Shown here piece after piece: positions 51,332 through 62,465 of a stretch of DNA of 64,000 bases. Within the stretch, counting starts at the first letter, position 1; the number at the start of each line of letters is the position of its first letter. The notes beneath the pieces were generated by a model. It was not told the DNA's origin. It worked only from the letters and a program-made list of their open reading frames with translations, and did no database searches. Made by a program: the position numbers and the translations under genes. Source of the DNA: Pseudomonadota bacterium (GTDB taxonomy: Bacteria; Pseudomonadota; Gammaproteobacteria; Steroidobacterales; Woeseiaceae); assembly GCA_022563505.1 (NCBI GenBank), contig JADFNG010000001.1, positions 1 to 64,000 on the forward strand, written 5' to 3'.

Positions 51332-52504
51332 TTAAAGCACTGCTTGCGAGGGTAGAAATTGCTCCTGGAGGTCGTTCAGGAAGCGTAATCCCAGCCCGGT
51401 CGGTTGCCACGATTCAGCATCGATTTGCTGCAGCAAGCCTTTGCCCCGGCAAGCCTCCAGGCGAGCGCGCAAAACGCCGGACTCAAGCCCGGTACGCTCC
51501 TCGAAAGCGGTGGTCGTGAACCCCTGCGGCAGGCGCAGCACATTTAGCATGTACTCAAACGCGATGTCCTCGCGATCCAGTCGGCGTAACGCTGTGCGTC
51601 CGGAACCGTCAGTGAGCGCCTCAATATAAGCCAGCGGATGCGCCGGCTTCTGATAACGATGAATGGCACCTTGCGGGTCCGTCATCTTGCCATGCGCCCC
51701 GGCACCCACCGCGATGTAGTCACCGAACAGCCAGTAATTCAGATTGTGACGGCATTCAAAGCCGGGCCTGGCGAAGGCCGAAATTTCATATCTCGAGTAC
51801 CCGGCAGCGCTGAGGAGGGCGTGACAAGACTCCTGCATCTCAAACGCTGCGTCATCGTTCGGCAAATCCGGCGGCGGGCGACTGTAGAAGATCGTGTTCG
51901 GCTCAAGCGTCAGGTGATAATAGGATATGTGCTCCGGATGCAGGTCAACCGCCTTGCGCAAATCCGCCAGGGCCATCGCGTGCGTCTGTCCGGGCAATCC
52001 GTACATCAGGTCAATATTGATGCTATCAAAACCGGCCGCAACAGCCTCCCGAAAGGCATCGAGAATCTCGGCAGGACCGTGAATCCGACCGAGTCTTTGC
52101 AGCGAGTCCGGATCAAAGCTTTGGGCTCCCAGCGACAATCGATTCACACCCGCCGACCGATACGATGCCAGCGCGCCGCATTCAACCGTGCCGGGATTCG
52201 CCTCCAGCGTGATTTCAACATCGCTGGCGACGTCGAATACAGCATGAGCCGCATCCAGGATCTCCTGAATCTCAGCTCCACTGAAAAGACTGGGTGTGCC
52301 ACCGCCCATGAAAATCGTCTGGATGCTGCGCCCGTTTGCCCGGCTGGCCTCCGCGACAAGATCTGCCTTGAGCGCCTTTATGTATCGTCCCCGTGGCGGC
52401 GAATCACCGGCCTTATGGGAATTGAAATCACAGTATGGGCATTTGGCGACACACCACGGCAGGTGAACATACAGCGACAACGGAGGCGGGCGCGCGCCAC
52501 TCAT
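51332..52504 (-). CDS. hemW: Radical SAM HemW-like protein (CPO III-like)
   Basis: LSLYVHLPWCVAKCPYCDFNSHK radical SAM motif; TIFMGGGTPSLFSG; GAQSFDPDSLQRLGRIH. Confidence 0.95.
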   Translation of the reverse strand: MSGARPPPLSLYVHLPWCVAKCPYCDFNSHKAGDSPPRGRYIKALKADLVAEASRANGRSIQTIFMGGGTPSLFSGAEIQEILDAAHAVFDVASDVEITLEANPGTVECGALASYRSAGVNRLSLGAQSFDPDSLQRLGRIHGPAEILDAFREAVAAGFDSINIDLMYGLPGQTHAMALADLRKAVDLHPEHISYYHLTLEPNTIFYSRPPPDLPNDDAAFEMQESCHALLSAAGYSRYEISAFARPGFECRHNLNYWLFGDYIAVGAGAHGKMTDPQGAIHRYQKPAHPLAYIEALTDGSGRTALRRLDREDIAFEYMLNVLRLPQGFTTTAFEERTGLESGVLRARLEACRGKGLLQQIDAESWQPTGLGLRFLNDLQEQFLPSQAVL

Positions 52505-53124
52505 GCAGCACCACCGGACGCACTCCATTGAGCCTGCATCAGGCGACACAGCGCACGAATCGCCTGACCCCGGTGACTGCGTGCATTTTTCTCGGCGGAC
52601 GTCAACTCGGCACCGCAGCGCTGGAGTTCCGGGTCGTAAAAAACCGGGTCGTAACCAAATCCTCCTGTGCCCCGCCGCAACTGTACAATCTCTCCGTACC
52701 AACGTCCTTGCGCTATGAGTGGATGCGCATCCTCAGCGTTGCGCACAAATACGGCCGCGCAGCGAAAGTGTGCTGCACGATCTGTTATGCCACGAAGTGC
52801 CTGCAGGAGCTTGTCGATGTTTTCCTCATCCGTCGCCTGCGGACCCGCGTAGCGTGCAGAGCGTATGCCCGGATGACCGTCGAGTGCCGCAACCACCAGG
52901 CCGGAATCGTCGGCCATTGCGGGCAGTCCGGTTTGCCTGGCCGCATTGCGGGCCTTTTGCAGCGCATTCGCGACGAAAGTGTCTCCCGTTTCCTCGGCAG
53001 GAATCACGTCAAGCGCAGATTGTGCAATGACGGCAACGTCCGTGCCGGCCAACAGCTCGGTGATTTCCCGCAGCTTGCCGGTATTGCCGGTGGCCATCAC
53101 AATTTTTGGCAGCGCAGCTTTCAC
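52501..53124 (-). CDS. rdgB: XTP/dITP pyrophosphatase
   Basis: IVMATGNTGKLREI, ANALQKARNAARQTGLPAMADDSGLVV, GGFGYDPVFYDPE. Confidence 0.97.
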   Translation of the reverse strand: MKAALPKIVMATGNTGKLREITELLAGTDVAVIAQSALDVIPAEETGDTFVANALQKARNAARQTGLPAMADDSGLVVAALDGHPGIRSARYAGPQATDEENIDKLLQALRGITDRAAHFRCAAVFVRNAEDAHPLIAQGRWYGEIVQLRRGTGGFGYDPVFYDPELQRCGAELTSAEKNARSHRGQAIRALCRLMQAQWSASGGAA

Positions 53125-53158
53125 GGGCTGAATCCATCAAACCTACCTTGTTGGACCA

Positions 53159-53881
53159 CTAGGTTTCGCGCCGCAGAACGGCATTCTGCGCGGCCATGAT
53201 TTCACGGACGCCCACGTCAGCAAGTTCAAGCATCGCATCGAATTCCACTCGGCTGAAAGCATGGCCTTCCGCAGTCCCCTGTACTTCCACAAAATGGCCG
53301 GCCTCGTTCATGACCACATTCATATCGGTTTCTGCCTGCGAGTCCTCCGCATAATCAAGATCCAGAACCACTGCACCGTCGAATATACCGACGGAGACGG
53401 CCGCAATTTGCCCGAGTATTGGATTGACCTTGAGCTTTTTCGCCGCACACAAACGATCCATCGCAATGCGCAGCGCCACGTAAGCGCCGCTTATTGCCGC
53501 TGTCCGCGTACCACCGTCTGCCTGCAGCACATCGCAATCGAGGGTCACGGTACGTTCACCCAGCGCCTCAAGATCCGTCACCGCCCGCAGTGACCGTCCG
53601 ATCAGCCGCTGAATTTCCTGCGTTCGGCCGCTTTGCTTGCCGCGCGCGGCTTCCCGTCCGGTGCGGGTATGCGTTGACCGCGGCAGCATACCGTATTCCC
53701 CGGTCACCCAACCGCGGCGCTCGCCACGCATCCACGGCGGCACTCGGGATTCGACACTCGCGTTACACAGCACTCGAGTGTCGCCAAACTCGACCAACAC
53801 ACTGCCCTCCGCGTGTTTGGTGAAATCGGTGATAAAACGCACCGGACGCATTTCATTTGCCTGGCGGCCACTTGGGCGCAT
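53159..53881 (-). CDS. rph: Ribonuclease PH
   Basis: [44 protein letters not shown]...[17 protein letters not shown]. Confidence 0.97.
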   Translation of the reverse strand: MRPSGRQANEMRPVRFITDFTKHAEGSVLVEFGDTRVLCNASVESRVPPWMRGERRGWVTGEYGMLPRSTHTRTGREAARGKQSGRTQEIQRLIGRSLRAVTDLEALGERTVTLDCDVLQADGGTRTAAISGAYVALRIAMDRLCAAKKLKVNPILGQIAAVSVGIFDGAVVLDLDYAEDSQAETDMNVVMNEAGHFVEVQGTAEGHAFSRVEFDAMLELADVGVREIMAAQNAVLRRET

Positions 53882-53929
53882 TACTTTCTCCTAAAATTTC
53901 CAGGCCAGGTGCTGACCGTAGCTGGCCGT

Positions 53930-54676
53930 TTATGCTCCGATCCAGCGCAATACCGTCGCGGTTGTATTGTCGCTGTAGGGCGCGTTGGTCTGCAATGCTT
54001 TCAGGCTGATCGCCTTCAGGTTTTCCACCAGAGACTCGTCGGCCCGCGTGGTAATCTGCGCGATTTCCTGATCCGTTGCGCCAGACCACAGACCGTCGCT
54101 GCAGGCAAGCAAAACATCGCCGGGTTGCAGCGGCTTGCGTCCGGTAATGCTCATATCCGGCACCGGCGCATCGCCGCCGATACAACATTCGACAAAATTG
54201 CGCATTGGGTGCTCGAGCGCCTCTGCTTCGCTGATCGCGCCTTCCTGGATGAGAACCTCCACGTGGCTGTGGTCGCGTGATCGCGCCACCAGCTGGCCAG
54301 CGCGCAATTGATAAATGCGACTGTCGCCGACGTGCGCCCAGAAAGAGCCGCCATCCTGAACCAGACAAACCGCACACGTCGCCCTGGGTCGAAAGTCGAC
54401 GGCAAGATGGGCACCAAGACCGGCAACCTCATCATGCGCGGTGGCCAGTGCCGAGTACAAAAAACCTTGTGGATCAAGCAACGGCAATTCGGCTGCCGTA
54501 AACAGGTCCTGCACCACCTTGAGGCCGGTTTCCGCGGCACGCGCACCGTCGGAATGCCCGCCCATGCCGTCGAACACCATCATCAGCACCGCATTTTCTG
54601 CAACCACCACAGCCGCCCGATCCTGATTGTCCTGACGATCACCGATCGCAGACAATTTAGCGTATTCGATTTCCAT
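53930..54676 (-). CDS. PP2C-type serine/threonine phosphatase
   Basis: GDRQDNQDRA, MMVFDGMGGHSDG, WAHVGDSRIY, LACSDGLW. Confidence 0.92.
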   Translation of the reverse strand: MEIEYAKLSAIGDRQDNQDRAAVVVAENAVLMMVFDGMGGHSDGARAAETGLKVVQDLFTAAELPLLDPQGFLYSALATAHDEVAGLGAHLAVDFRPRATCAVCLVQDGGSFWAHVGDSRIYQLRAGQLVARSRDHSHVEVLIQEGAISEAEALEHPMRNFVECCIGGDAPVPDMSITGRKPLQPGDVLLACSDGLWSGATDQEIAQITTRADESLVENLKAISLKALQTNAPYSDNTTATVLRWIGA

Positions 54677-54870
54677 GCTTTCCGTCCAGCTTTGTGAATA
54701 ATTTTCGCGCTGGACTGGCTGTAAAAGGCCAACCCGGCTTAGAATTATCACCGTTAACTCTCAAACACGCTAATTCAGACGACGTATTGTGTAACCTGCC
54801 GCACATGATCACGCGGCTTTCAGCCTGACGCATTGAGCGGCATTGAGACGAGTGATAACAGGGGTTTTGA

Positions 54871-55737
54871 ATGTTACATAGTATGACAGGCTTTGCACGA
54901 CAGATTATGGAGTCCGCAGCGGGATCACTGACCTGCGAGTTGCGGGCGGTGAACCACCGTTATCTCGATACGCAGTTTCGTTTGCCGGATGAGTTACGAC
55001 CGAAGGAAGTCGAGCTGCGCCGGCAGGTCGGCGCGACACTTAAACGCGGCAAAGTGGAGTGCACGCTGAGTTTTCATCGCACGGCCGGCAGCGATTCCAG
55101 TATGGCGCTGAACGAGGAACTTGTACGGCAGATTGGCACGCAACTCACCGAAATCTCGGCAATGCTGCCCGACGCCCGGGCAGCTGATTGCATCGATATA
55201 TTGCGCTGGCCCGGGGTTGTCCTTGAACGGGAAATCGATGCGGAGCCACTCTTCGCCGACGCGCAGCAGTTACTGGCCAATACGCTGGACACGCTGATGA
55301 AAATGCGTCGCAGTGAGGGCGAACGCATCGAAGCGATGCTGCACTCCCGCTGCGAGGATGTTCTGCGCATTGCAGCAAGCATCAGGGCACGCATGCCCGA
55401 AGTGCTGGAAGTGGCGCGCAGGAAACAGCTGGAACGACTTGAAAAACTCGCTGTCAGCGCCGACCCCAACCGGCTGGAGATCGAATTGGCGCTGGTGAGT
55501 CAGAAGCTGGATGTCGACGAAGAGCTCGATCGACTCGAAAGTCACATCACCGAGATTCGTGACGCGATGCTGGGCGAGGATGCCGTGGGTCGACGACTCG
55601 ATTTCCTGATGCAGGAACTCAATCGGGAGGCCAATACACTGGGCTCCAAGTCCGGCGATACGAAAACCTCGCGAGCCGCGGTTGAACTGAAAGTGCTCAT
55701 AGAACAAATGCGTGAGCAGATTCAAAACGTCGAATAG
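54871..55737 (+). CDS. yicC: YicC family endoribonuclease-like protein
   Basis: MLHSMTGFARQ...CELRAVNHRYLDTQFRLPDELR; C-terminal FLMQELNREANTLGSKSGD. Confidence 0.96.
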   Translation: MLHSMTGFARQIMESAAGSLTCELRAVNHRYLDTQFRLPDELRPKEVELRRQVGATLKRGKVECTLSFHRTAGSDSSMALNEELVRQIGTQLTEISAMLPDARAADCIDILRWPGVVLEREIDAEPLFADAQQLLANTLDTLMKMRRSEGERIEAMLHSRCEDVLRIAASIRARMPEVLEVARRKQLERLEKLAVSADPNRLEIELALVSQKLDVDEELDRLESHITEIRDAMLGEDAVGRRLDFLMQELNREANTLGSKSGDTKTSRAAVELKVLIEQMREQIQNVE

Positions 55738-55776
55738 ACCAATTACGCATCAAGCGTCACAGAAATATCGCAGCTT

Positions 55777-56400
55777 ATGAAAAAAACCGCCCGCCTTTTC
55801 GTTATTGCCGCACCGTCGGGTGCCGGCAAAACGACCCTCGTTCAGGCGATGGTCCGACGCTACCCGGAGTTGCGCTTTTCGGTGTCCTATACCACTCGCA
55901 AACGGCGCAAGAACGAGAAAGATGGTCGCGACTATTTTTTTGTGTCAGCGGAGGAGTTCTCCCGACTGGAAGCCTGCGGGGAATTGCTCGAGTCGGCTCT
56001 CGTTTTCGACAACCATTACGGCACCAGTCGCACACAGGTGGAAGAACACCTGGCCTGCGGCCACAACGTGATCCTTGAGATCGACTGGCAGGGCGCACAA
56101 CAAGTGCGCCAGTCCATGCCGGATTGCATTTCGATATTCGTTCTGCCTCCCTCCCGCAGGGAGCTTGCCCGGCGGCTGCAGGCTCGACGCACCGATAGCG
56201 AAGCCGTTATTGCGCGCCGTCTGGGCGACGCATCAGGCGACATGTCTCACTGGGACGAGTTTGACTACTGCGTCATTAACGCTGACCTGGATCTGGCGGT
56301 CGCCAAGATGGAGTCAATTCTTGCGGGTAAGAACACCGCAAATCGTCGCGATAATGCCGCTCTCCGGGCGGATATCCAGAGAATACTGGCGCAACCATAA
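55777..56400 (+). CDS. gmk: Guanylate kinase
   Basis: LFVIAAPSGAGKTTLVQAMVRRYPELRFSVSYTTRKRR. Confidence 0.97.
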   Translation: MKKTARLFVIAAPSGAGKTTLVQAMVRRYPELRFSVSYTTRKRRKNEKDGRDYFFVSAEEFSRLEACGELLESALVFDNHYGTSRTQVEEHLACGHNVILEIDWQGAQQVRQSMPDCISIFVLPPSRRELARRLQARRTDSEAVIARRLGDASGDMSHWDEFDYCVINADLDLAVAKMESILAGKNTANRRDNAALRADIQRILAQP

Positions 56401-56473
56401 TATAATGCGGTAAACTGGTCGGTCTTGGGTAAATTAAGTGGCGTTTTTGCCACCGGTTGGAGTAACAGAAGAA

Positions 56474-56761
56474 ATGGCCAGAATTACGGTCGAAGATTGT
56501 CTGCAGAATATCGAAAATATTTTTGAGATGGTTCTCGTTGCAGCAAAGCGCGCTCGACGCGTTGCCCACGGGGCTGATCCGCTAGTCGACGCCAAGAATG
56601 ACAAGCCCACCGTCATTGCCTTGCGTGAAATCGCCGCAGGGCATATCACAGCGTCCATTCTCGAGGAAATCGAGCAACCCGTGATTGACGAGTTTCTTCA
56701 GCCTGAGAGCAGCGAAGCAATCATGCCGATGCGAATGCGCGGCATCTCCATAGGCGATTAA
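56474..56761 (+). CDS. rpoZ: RNA polymerase omega subunit
   Basis: [56 protein letters not shown]. Confidence 0.97.
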   Translation: MARITVEDCLQNIENIFEMVLVAAKRARRVAHGADPLVDAKNDKPTVIALREIAAGHITASILEEIEQPVIDEFLQPESSEAIMPMRMRGISIGD

Positions 56762-56877
56762 GGCCCAGATCAAGCACCCGCCCGTCCGGGAACAGCGTCA
56801 AAGTAACCGCCCACCTGACAAGCCCGGTGTCGACCGGCTCGATATCAGACACCGTTACAAACCGGTTATCATGAGGC

Positions 56878-59034
56878 ATGGACTACGCCCCCTCCATTCT
56901 CGCCAAACTGCCCGGCATATCGTCACGTCTGGACAGGAATTTGCGGCACCTGCTCGAAACACTCGAAAGCTACATGCCCGACGACCAGGTCGAGCTGATA
57001 CTGCGCGCCTACAAATTCGGTGCTGAAGCGCACCAGGGACAGACCCGCCTGAGCGGTGAACCCTACATTTCGCACCCGCTTGCCGTCGCACAAATTCTTG
57101 CTGACATGCACCTGGACGGCCAGGCCATCGCCGCTGCCATTTTGCATGACGTCATCGAAGACACGGAGATCGATGTGGCCGATCTCGAACAGCAATTCGG
57201 TAACGAGATTGCAATACTCGTGGATGGCGTGAGCAAACTCGATCAGATTCAATTCGACAGCCAGGCCGAAGCGCAGGCCGAAAGTTTTCGCAAGATGATG
57301 CTGGCGATGATTGAAGATATTCGCGTCATCCTGGTGAAACTCGCCGACCGTCTGCACAACATGCGGACGCTGGCTGCGATGCCGCCCAAAAAACAAGCTC
57401 GCATCGCCCGGGAAACGCTGGACATATACGCTCCTATTGCAAATCGACTCGGCATCAATCGCCTGAAAATTGAACTCGAGGATCTGGGCTTCCGCTATCT
57501 CTACCCGTTTCGCTACCGCGTTATCGGCAGGGTTCTGCGCAGGCGCACCGGCAATCAGCGCCAGATCGTGAAAAAAATTACGGAACAGCTCGAAAAAGCC
57601 ATGCGCGAAGAGGGCATCGAGGGCCAGGTGAATGGCCGTGAAAAGCACTTGTACAGCATCTATAAAAAAATGGCGGAGAAGAAACGCTCGCTGACCGACA
57701 TCGCCGATGTCTTTGGTTTTCGCATCGTCGTTGAAGATGTGAACACCTGTTATCGAATGCTTGGCATCGTGCACGGCAGATTCAAACCCATGCCAGGGCG
57801 ATTCAAGGATTACATCGCCATTCCACGGGTCAACGGCTATCAATCACTGCACACGACATTATTTGGCCCCAAGGGTTTGCCGCTCGAAGTACAGATTCGC
57901 ACCGTCGAGATGGATCGTGTCGCCGAGTCCGGCGTCGCGGCGCACTGGCAATACAAAGCCGAAGACAAGACCACGGCATCGCCACAACGCCGCGCGCGTG
58001 AGTGGCTTGCGAAGCTGCTCGAGATTCAGAAGTCCGGCAGCCCGGAAGAGTTCCTGGAGAGCGTCAAGGTCGACCTTTTCCCCGACAAGATTTATGTCTT
58101 TACGCCCAAGGGCGACATCATGCCTTTGCCCAAGGGGGCGACTGTCGTGGACTTCGCGTATGCGGTGCATACCGATGTCGGCAATCGCTGCGTCGCCGCC
58201 AAGATCGATCGTAATCTCGTGCCGCTGCGTACTGTTTTACAGAATAGTCATACCGTCGAGATCATCACCGCGCGCGGTGCCAAGCCAAACCCGAACTGGG
58301 TTACGTTCGTAGCAACGGCCAAGGCGCGTTCCGCCATTCGAAATTACATGAAGAGCATGCGCAGCAGTGAGTCGATTGACCTGGGCAAACGCCTTCTTGA
58401 TCGGTCGCTGAAGGATATCAATTCGTCGCTGCGCAAGATCGGCAAAGTACGCATGCGCTCCGTGCTCGACGAACTCAACATCGAGACCACCTCTGACTTG
58501 TTCGGGCAACTCGGACTTGGCGAGCGCCTCGCCCCGCTCACCGCCCGATACCTCGTGGGTGGAGAAGAGGACGACGAAACACAGGCCGCGGCAAGCCTCG
58601 TTATTGCAGGCACTGAGGGCATGGTGATGAGCTACGCCAAGTGCTGCTACCCGATTCCTGGCGACAGTGTGATGGGGTATCTGAGTGCCGGCCGCGGCAT
58701 CGTCGTACATCGCAATCACTGCGGCAATCTCACCAATTTCCGCAAGCACCCGGAAAAGTGGCTGGCCGTCAGTTGGGAAGCAGACATTGAGCGTGAGTTT
58801 TCCAGCCAGATTCAGGTGGCCACGGTGAACAAGACCGGTGTCCTGGCTGAAGTTGCTTCAGTCATCGGCGATTCTGACTCAAACATCGAACAAGTCTCCG
58901 TAATGGATCGGCACGAAGACTGCACTGAAATTTCTTTTCTGCTTACCGTTAGAGATCGAACCCACCTGGCACGGGTAATGCGCAATGTCCGGAAAATGCC
59001 GAGTGTCCTGCGCGTATCGCGCGTTTGCGCCTGA
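56878..59034 (+). CDS. spoT: Bifunctional (p)ppGpp synthetase/hydrolase
   Basis: HD domain AAAILHDVIEDTEI; synthetase PRVNGYQSLHTTLFGPKGLPLEVQIRT; TGS and ACT domains. Confidence 0.97.
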   Translation: MDYAPSILAKLPGISSRLDRNLRHLLETLESYMPDDQVELILRAYKFGAEAHQGQTRLSGEPYISHPLAVAQILADMHLDGQAIAAAILHDVIEDTEIDVADLEQQFGNEIAILVDGVSKLDQIQFDSQAEAQAESFRKMMLAMIEDIRVILVKLADRLHNMRTLAAMPPKKQARIARETLDIYAPIANRLGINRLKIELEDLGFRYLYPFRYRVIGRVLRRRTGNQRQIVKKITEQLEKAMREEGIEGQVNGREKHLYSIYKKMAEKKRSLTDIADVFGFRIVVEDVNTCYRMLGIVHGRFKPMPGRFKDYIAIPRVNGYQSLHTTLFGPKGLPLEVQIRTVEMDRVAESGVAAHWQYKAEDKTTASPQRRAREWLAKLLEIQKSGSPEEFLESVKVDLFPDKIYVFTPKGDIMPLPKGATVVDFAYAVHTDVGNRCVAAKIDRNLVPLRTVLQNSHTVEIITARGAKPNPNWVTFVATAKARSAIRNYMKSMRSSESIDLGKRLLDRSLKDINSSLRKIGKVRMRSVLDELNIETTSDLFGQLGLGERLAPLTARYLVGGEEDDETQAAASLVIAGTEGMVMSYAKCCYPIPGDSVMGYLSAGRGIVVHRNHCGNLTNFRKHPEKWLAVSWEADIEREFSSQIQVATVNKTGVLAEVASVIGDSDSNIEQVSVMDRHEDCTEISFLLTVRDRTHLARVMRNVRKMPSVLRVSRVCA

Positions 59035-59052
59035 CAAATTTTGGAGGTCGAC

Positions 59053-59433
59053 TTGTCAAAAAATGTAATTCATACCGATGACGCACCTGCGGCTATCGGT
59101 CCTTATTCCCAGGCGATTGAAACGAACGGCCTGGTATTCCTGTCTGGCCAGATTCCACTTGATCCCGCCACCATGGAACTGGTCGAGGGTGATTTTGAAA
59201 CCAGGGCTCGCCAGGTCTTCGCCAATCTCCGCGCCGTCACCGAGGCAGCGGGTAGCGACCTCAACCATATCGTCAAGCTCACCATCTACCTGACCAACCT
59301 CGACAACTTCGCGGCCGTCAATGCGGTAATGGCTGAATACTTCGATGCGCCGTTTCCGGCGCGCGCTGCACTGGGTGTCGCGTCACTGCCGAAGGGAGCA
59401 GACATTGAAGCAGAGGCAGTGCTTGCGCTGTAA
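59053..59433 (+). CDS. ridA: RidA family protein
   Basis: [36 protein letters not shown]; the first TTG (59041) overlaps the TTGGAGG RBS, so TTG at 59053 is the likelier start. Confidence 0.9.
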   Translation: MSKNVIHTDDAPAAIGPYSQAIETNGLVFLSGQIPLDPATMELVEGDFETRARQVFANLRAVTEAAGSDLNHIVKLTIYLTNLDNFAAVNAVMAEYFDAPFPARAALGVASLPKGADIEAEAVLAL

Positions 59434-59448
59434 GCAAATGGTACCGGT

Positions 59449-61536
59449 GTGCACCAGCAAGAAAACAAACTTCACGCGCCGCTCACCACGCTGAAGGGGA
59501 TCGGCCCGGCGCTGGCCGGCAAGCTTGAGCGGCTCGATGTTTATCGAGTGGAAGACCTCCTGTTCATGTTGCCGCTGCGGTATGAGGACCGTACTCGCCT
59601 CACGGTCCTCGGTGCGGCAAGACCCGGGCAACGCTGCCTGGTCAGTGGCGAGGTGTTGCTGGCCGAAACGGTCTATCGCGGCCGCCGCAGCCTGTTGGTA
59701 CGCATCGCGGATGGTACCGGCCAACTCACGCTGCGCTTCTTCTATTTCTCGCGCCAGCAACAAAGCCAGTTTCAGCAAGGCGTTCGCGTGAGTTGCTACG
59801 GGGATGTGCGCGCCGTGGCAGGGGGTCTGGAAATGATCCATCCGGAGTATCGGCTCCTGAAACCGGAGCACGACGCGGTGACCAGTGATGCCCTGACACC
59901 GGTCTATTCGGTCACCGAGGGCGTGCAGCAGGTCCGCTTGCGCAACCTCGTGGCACAGGCGCTTGAAATCATGCGTTCGACCGCGCCGAGTGAGCTTTTG
60001 CCCGACGATGTACTCGCGGATCTCCACTTACCGACATTGACCGCCGCGCTACTCTATTTGCACCAACCCCCGCCGGATGCCGATCTGCAGAGCATTGAGG
60101 CGGGCAAACACCCGTGTCAGTTGCGTCTCTCCTTTGAGGAACTCCTCGCGCATTACATGAGCCTAAGAAACCTTCGCCTGCTTGCACGCCGGGAGGCGGC
60201 AGTTGCGCTGCGCGGCGGCCGCGAAGAAATGCAGGCTTTCATCCGCTCCCTGCCGTATCAGCTGACCGGGGCCCAGGATCGTGTTTGTACCGAGATTGCC
60301 GCAGACCTGAGCCAACCGCATCCAATGATGCGACTTGTCCAGGGAGACGTTGGTTCCGGCAAAACAGTGGTGGCCGCCGTCGCCTGCATCAAGGCGATTG
60401 CCTGTGGCAAACAGGCCGCCATCATGGCGCCAACGGAATTGCTCGCCGAACAACACTGGCACAACTTCAATCTGTGGTTTCACGATTTCGATTTGCAACT
60501 GGCCTGGCTTGCCGGCAGCCAGCGCAGCAAAGACCGCAAAGAATCACTGGCCGCCATCGCCACGGGCGCAGCCGACCTGATCATAGGCACGCACGCACTT
60601 TTTCAGGATGGGGTCGACTTCCACGGTCTGGCACTGATCATCATCGATGAGCAGCACCGCTTTGGCGTGCAACAACGCATGGCATTAAGAGACAAAGGCA
60701 TGAGCGGCAAACTGCACCCACATCAATTGGTCATGACCGCAACACCGATACCGCGGACGCTGGCAATGGCTGCCTATGCTGATCTGGATACGTCAATTAT
60801 TGATGAGTTGCCACCAGGTCGACAGCCGGTAACGACCGTGGCACTGCCGGACAAACGACGCGAAGAGGTCATTGCCCGGGTACGCAAGGCCTGCTCTGGC
60901 GGCCAGCAGGCCTACTGGGTTTGTCCACTGATTGAAGAATCGGCAGTGTTGAACTACGAGGCCGCCGAAGCCCGTCATAATTTGCTCGTTGAGGCGCTGC
61001 CGGAGCTGCGCATCGGCCTGGTGCACGGACGCATGAAATCGCTGGCGAGAGACAAAGTCATGCGTGCGTTCAAAGAGGGCAAGATCGACGTCCTTGTCGC
61101 CACCACCGTGATCGAGGTCGGCGTGGATGTTCCGGCCGCGAGCCTGATGATCATTGAGAATGCCGAACGCATGGGCTTGTCACAGTTACACCAGCTGCGT
61201 GGCCGGGTCGGCCGCGGCCGCGAGCAAAGTCACTGCGTCCTGCTGTATCGACAGCCCCTGGGGCAACTTGCCCGCAGCCGCCTGGCTGTGCTGCGAGACA
61301 GCAATGACGGCTTCCTGGTCGCCCAGCGTGATCTTGAGTTACGCGGCCCCGGTGAATTGCTCGGCACGCGTCAGACCGGCTTGCCCCAGTACCGCATTGC
61401 GAACCTGCTGCGTGATGCCGAATTGATGCCCGCAGTGAAGCGCGTTGCCGAGCGGCTGCAGCGGTCAGAAAAGCAGAAAGCGGCGCTCATCATAACGCGC
61501 TGGCTTGGAGATGCCGGTCGGTACGGCAAAGTGTAG
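59449..61536 (+). CDS. recG: ATP-dependent DNA helicase RecG
   Basis: LVQGDVGSGKTVVA, IIDEQHRFGVQQR, MTATPIPRTLA, QLRGRVGRG. Confidence 0.97.
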   Translation: MHQQENKLHAPLTTLKGIGPALAGKLERLDVYRVEDLLFMLPLRYEDRTRLTVLGAARPGQRCLVSGEVLLAETVYRGRRSLLVRIADGTGQLTLRFFYFSRQQQSQFQQGVRVSCYGDVRAVAGGLEMIHPEYRLLKPEHDAVTSDALTPVYSVTEGVQQVRLRNLVAQALEIMRSTAPSELLPDDVLADLHLPTLTAALLYLHQPPPDADLQSIEAGKHPCQLRLSFEELLAHYMSLRNLRLLARREAAVALRGGREEMQAFIRSLPYQLTGAQDRVCTEIAADLSQPHPMMRLVQGDVGSGKTVVAAVACIKAIACGKQAAIMAPTELLAEQHWHNFNLWFHDFDLQLAWLAGSQRSKDRKESLAAIATGAADLIIGTHALFQDGVDFHGLALIIIDEQHRFGVQQRMALRDKGMSGKLHPHQLVMTATPIPRTLAMAAYADLDTSIIDELPPGRQPVTTVALPDKRREEVIARVRKACSGGQQAYWVCPLIEESAVLNYEAAEARHNLLVEALPELRIGLVHGRMKSLARDKVMRAFKEGKIDVLVATTVIEVGVDVPAASLMIIENAERMGLSQLHQLRGRVGRGREQSHCVLLYRQPLGQLARSRLAVLRDSNDGFLVAQRDLELRGPGELLGTRQTGLPQYRIANLLRDAELMPAVKRVAERLQRSEKQKAALIITRWLGDAGRYGKV

Positions 61537-61547
61537 TATTCGACGCC

Positions 61548-62456
61548 ATGCATAACCCCGTTACTCAGGGACCGGCAAACCCGGGACCCGCCCAGCAATT
61601 TCGCCACTACGTGCAACTCATGCGTCTCGACAAGCCGATCGGTATCTGGCTGCTGTTATGGCCCATGCTTTGGGCGCTCTGGCTGGCGGGCGAGGGGCAC
61701 CCGGACGGAGGCGTATTCATTGTTTTTGTGCTGGGCGTGATCATCATGCGCTCGGCCGGCTGCGTACTCAATGATCTGGTCGACCGCAATATCGATCCAT
61801 ACGTCGAGAGAACCCGTCATCGTCCCATCGCGTCGGGCGCAGTCACACCCGTCGAAGCACTGACTCTTTTTGTCGGTCTGTCGTTAATTGCCATCGGTCT
61901 TGCCGCGATGCTAAACCGACCGGCGCAGTTGCTGGCAATCGTCGCAGCGCTGCTGACACTCGCATACCCGTTCATCAAGCGTTACGTATCTGTGCCGCAG
62001 CTTTTTCTCGGCGCCGCTTTCGGCTGGGCAGCACCCATGGCTTTCGCCGCGCAAACCGGCGAGACAGCCCAGCTTGCCTGGCTGGTCTTCGGCACCGCGC
62101 TGGTCTGGGCCGTTATTTACGACACTTTTTACGCGATGGTCGATCGCGACGATGACATCAAGGCCGGCGTCAAATCAACCGCCGTTTTATTTGGCGACCT
62201 CGACTTGTTCGTCATTGGCGGCATGCAATTACTGATGCTCGCCGCGCTGCTGTTCATCGGCGATATGGCAGAGCTCAGTGCGTGGTACTACCTCACCATT
62301 GTCATCGTGGCCATGCTCATGGGCTATCACCAGTGGCTGGCACGCGCGCGCAAGAAAAGCGGCTGTTTCGCCGCCTTTTTGCACAACCACCACATTGGTA
62401 TGGTGGTCTTCATTGGCATCCTGTTGCACTACACCTTCAACCCGGCACCCTTGTAG
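61548..62456 (+). CDS. ubiA: 4-hydroxybenzoate octaprenyltransferase
   Basis: LMRLDKPIGIWLLLWPMLWALW, SAGCVLNDLVDRNIDPYVERTRHRPIASG, YDTFYAMVDRDDDIKAGVKSTA. Confidence 0.96.
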   Translation: MHNPVTQGPANPGPAQQFRHYVQLMRLDKPIGIWLLLWPMLWALWLAGEGHPDGGVFIVFVLGVIIMRSAGCVLNDLVDRNIDPYVERTRHRPIASGAVTPVEALTLFVGLSLIAIGLAAMLNRPAQLLAIVAALLTLAYPFIKRYVSVPQLFLGAAFGWAAPMAFAAQTGETAQLAWLVFGTALVWAVIYDTFYAMVDRDDDIKAGVKSTAVLFGDLDLFVIGGMQLLMLAALLFIGDMAELSAWYYLTIVIVAMLMGYHQWLARARKKSGCFAAFLHNHHIGMVVFIGILLHYTFNPAPL

Positions 62457-62465
62457 AAACCACGC

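Noticed and set aside
51638-52531. 297-aa plus-strand ORF opposite hemW
   Set aside because: Shadow ORF of hemW; low-complexity Arg/Gln-rich translation.
59041-59433. Upstream TTG start for ridA
   Set aside because: The 59041 TTG overlaps the TTGGAGG ribosome-binding site; the TTG at 59053 is the more plausible start.
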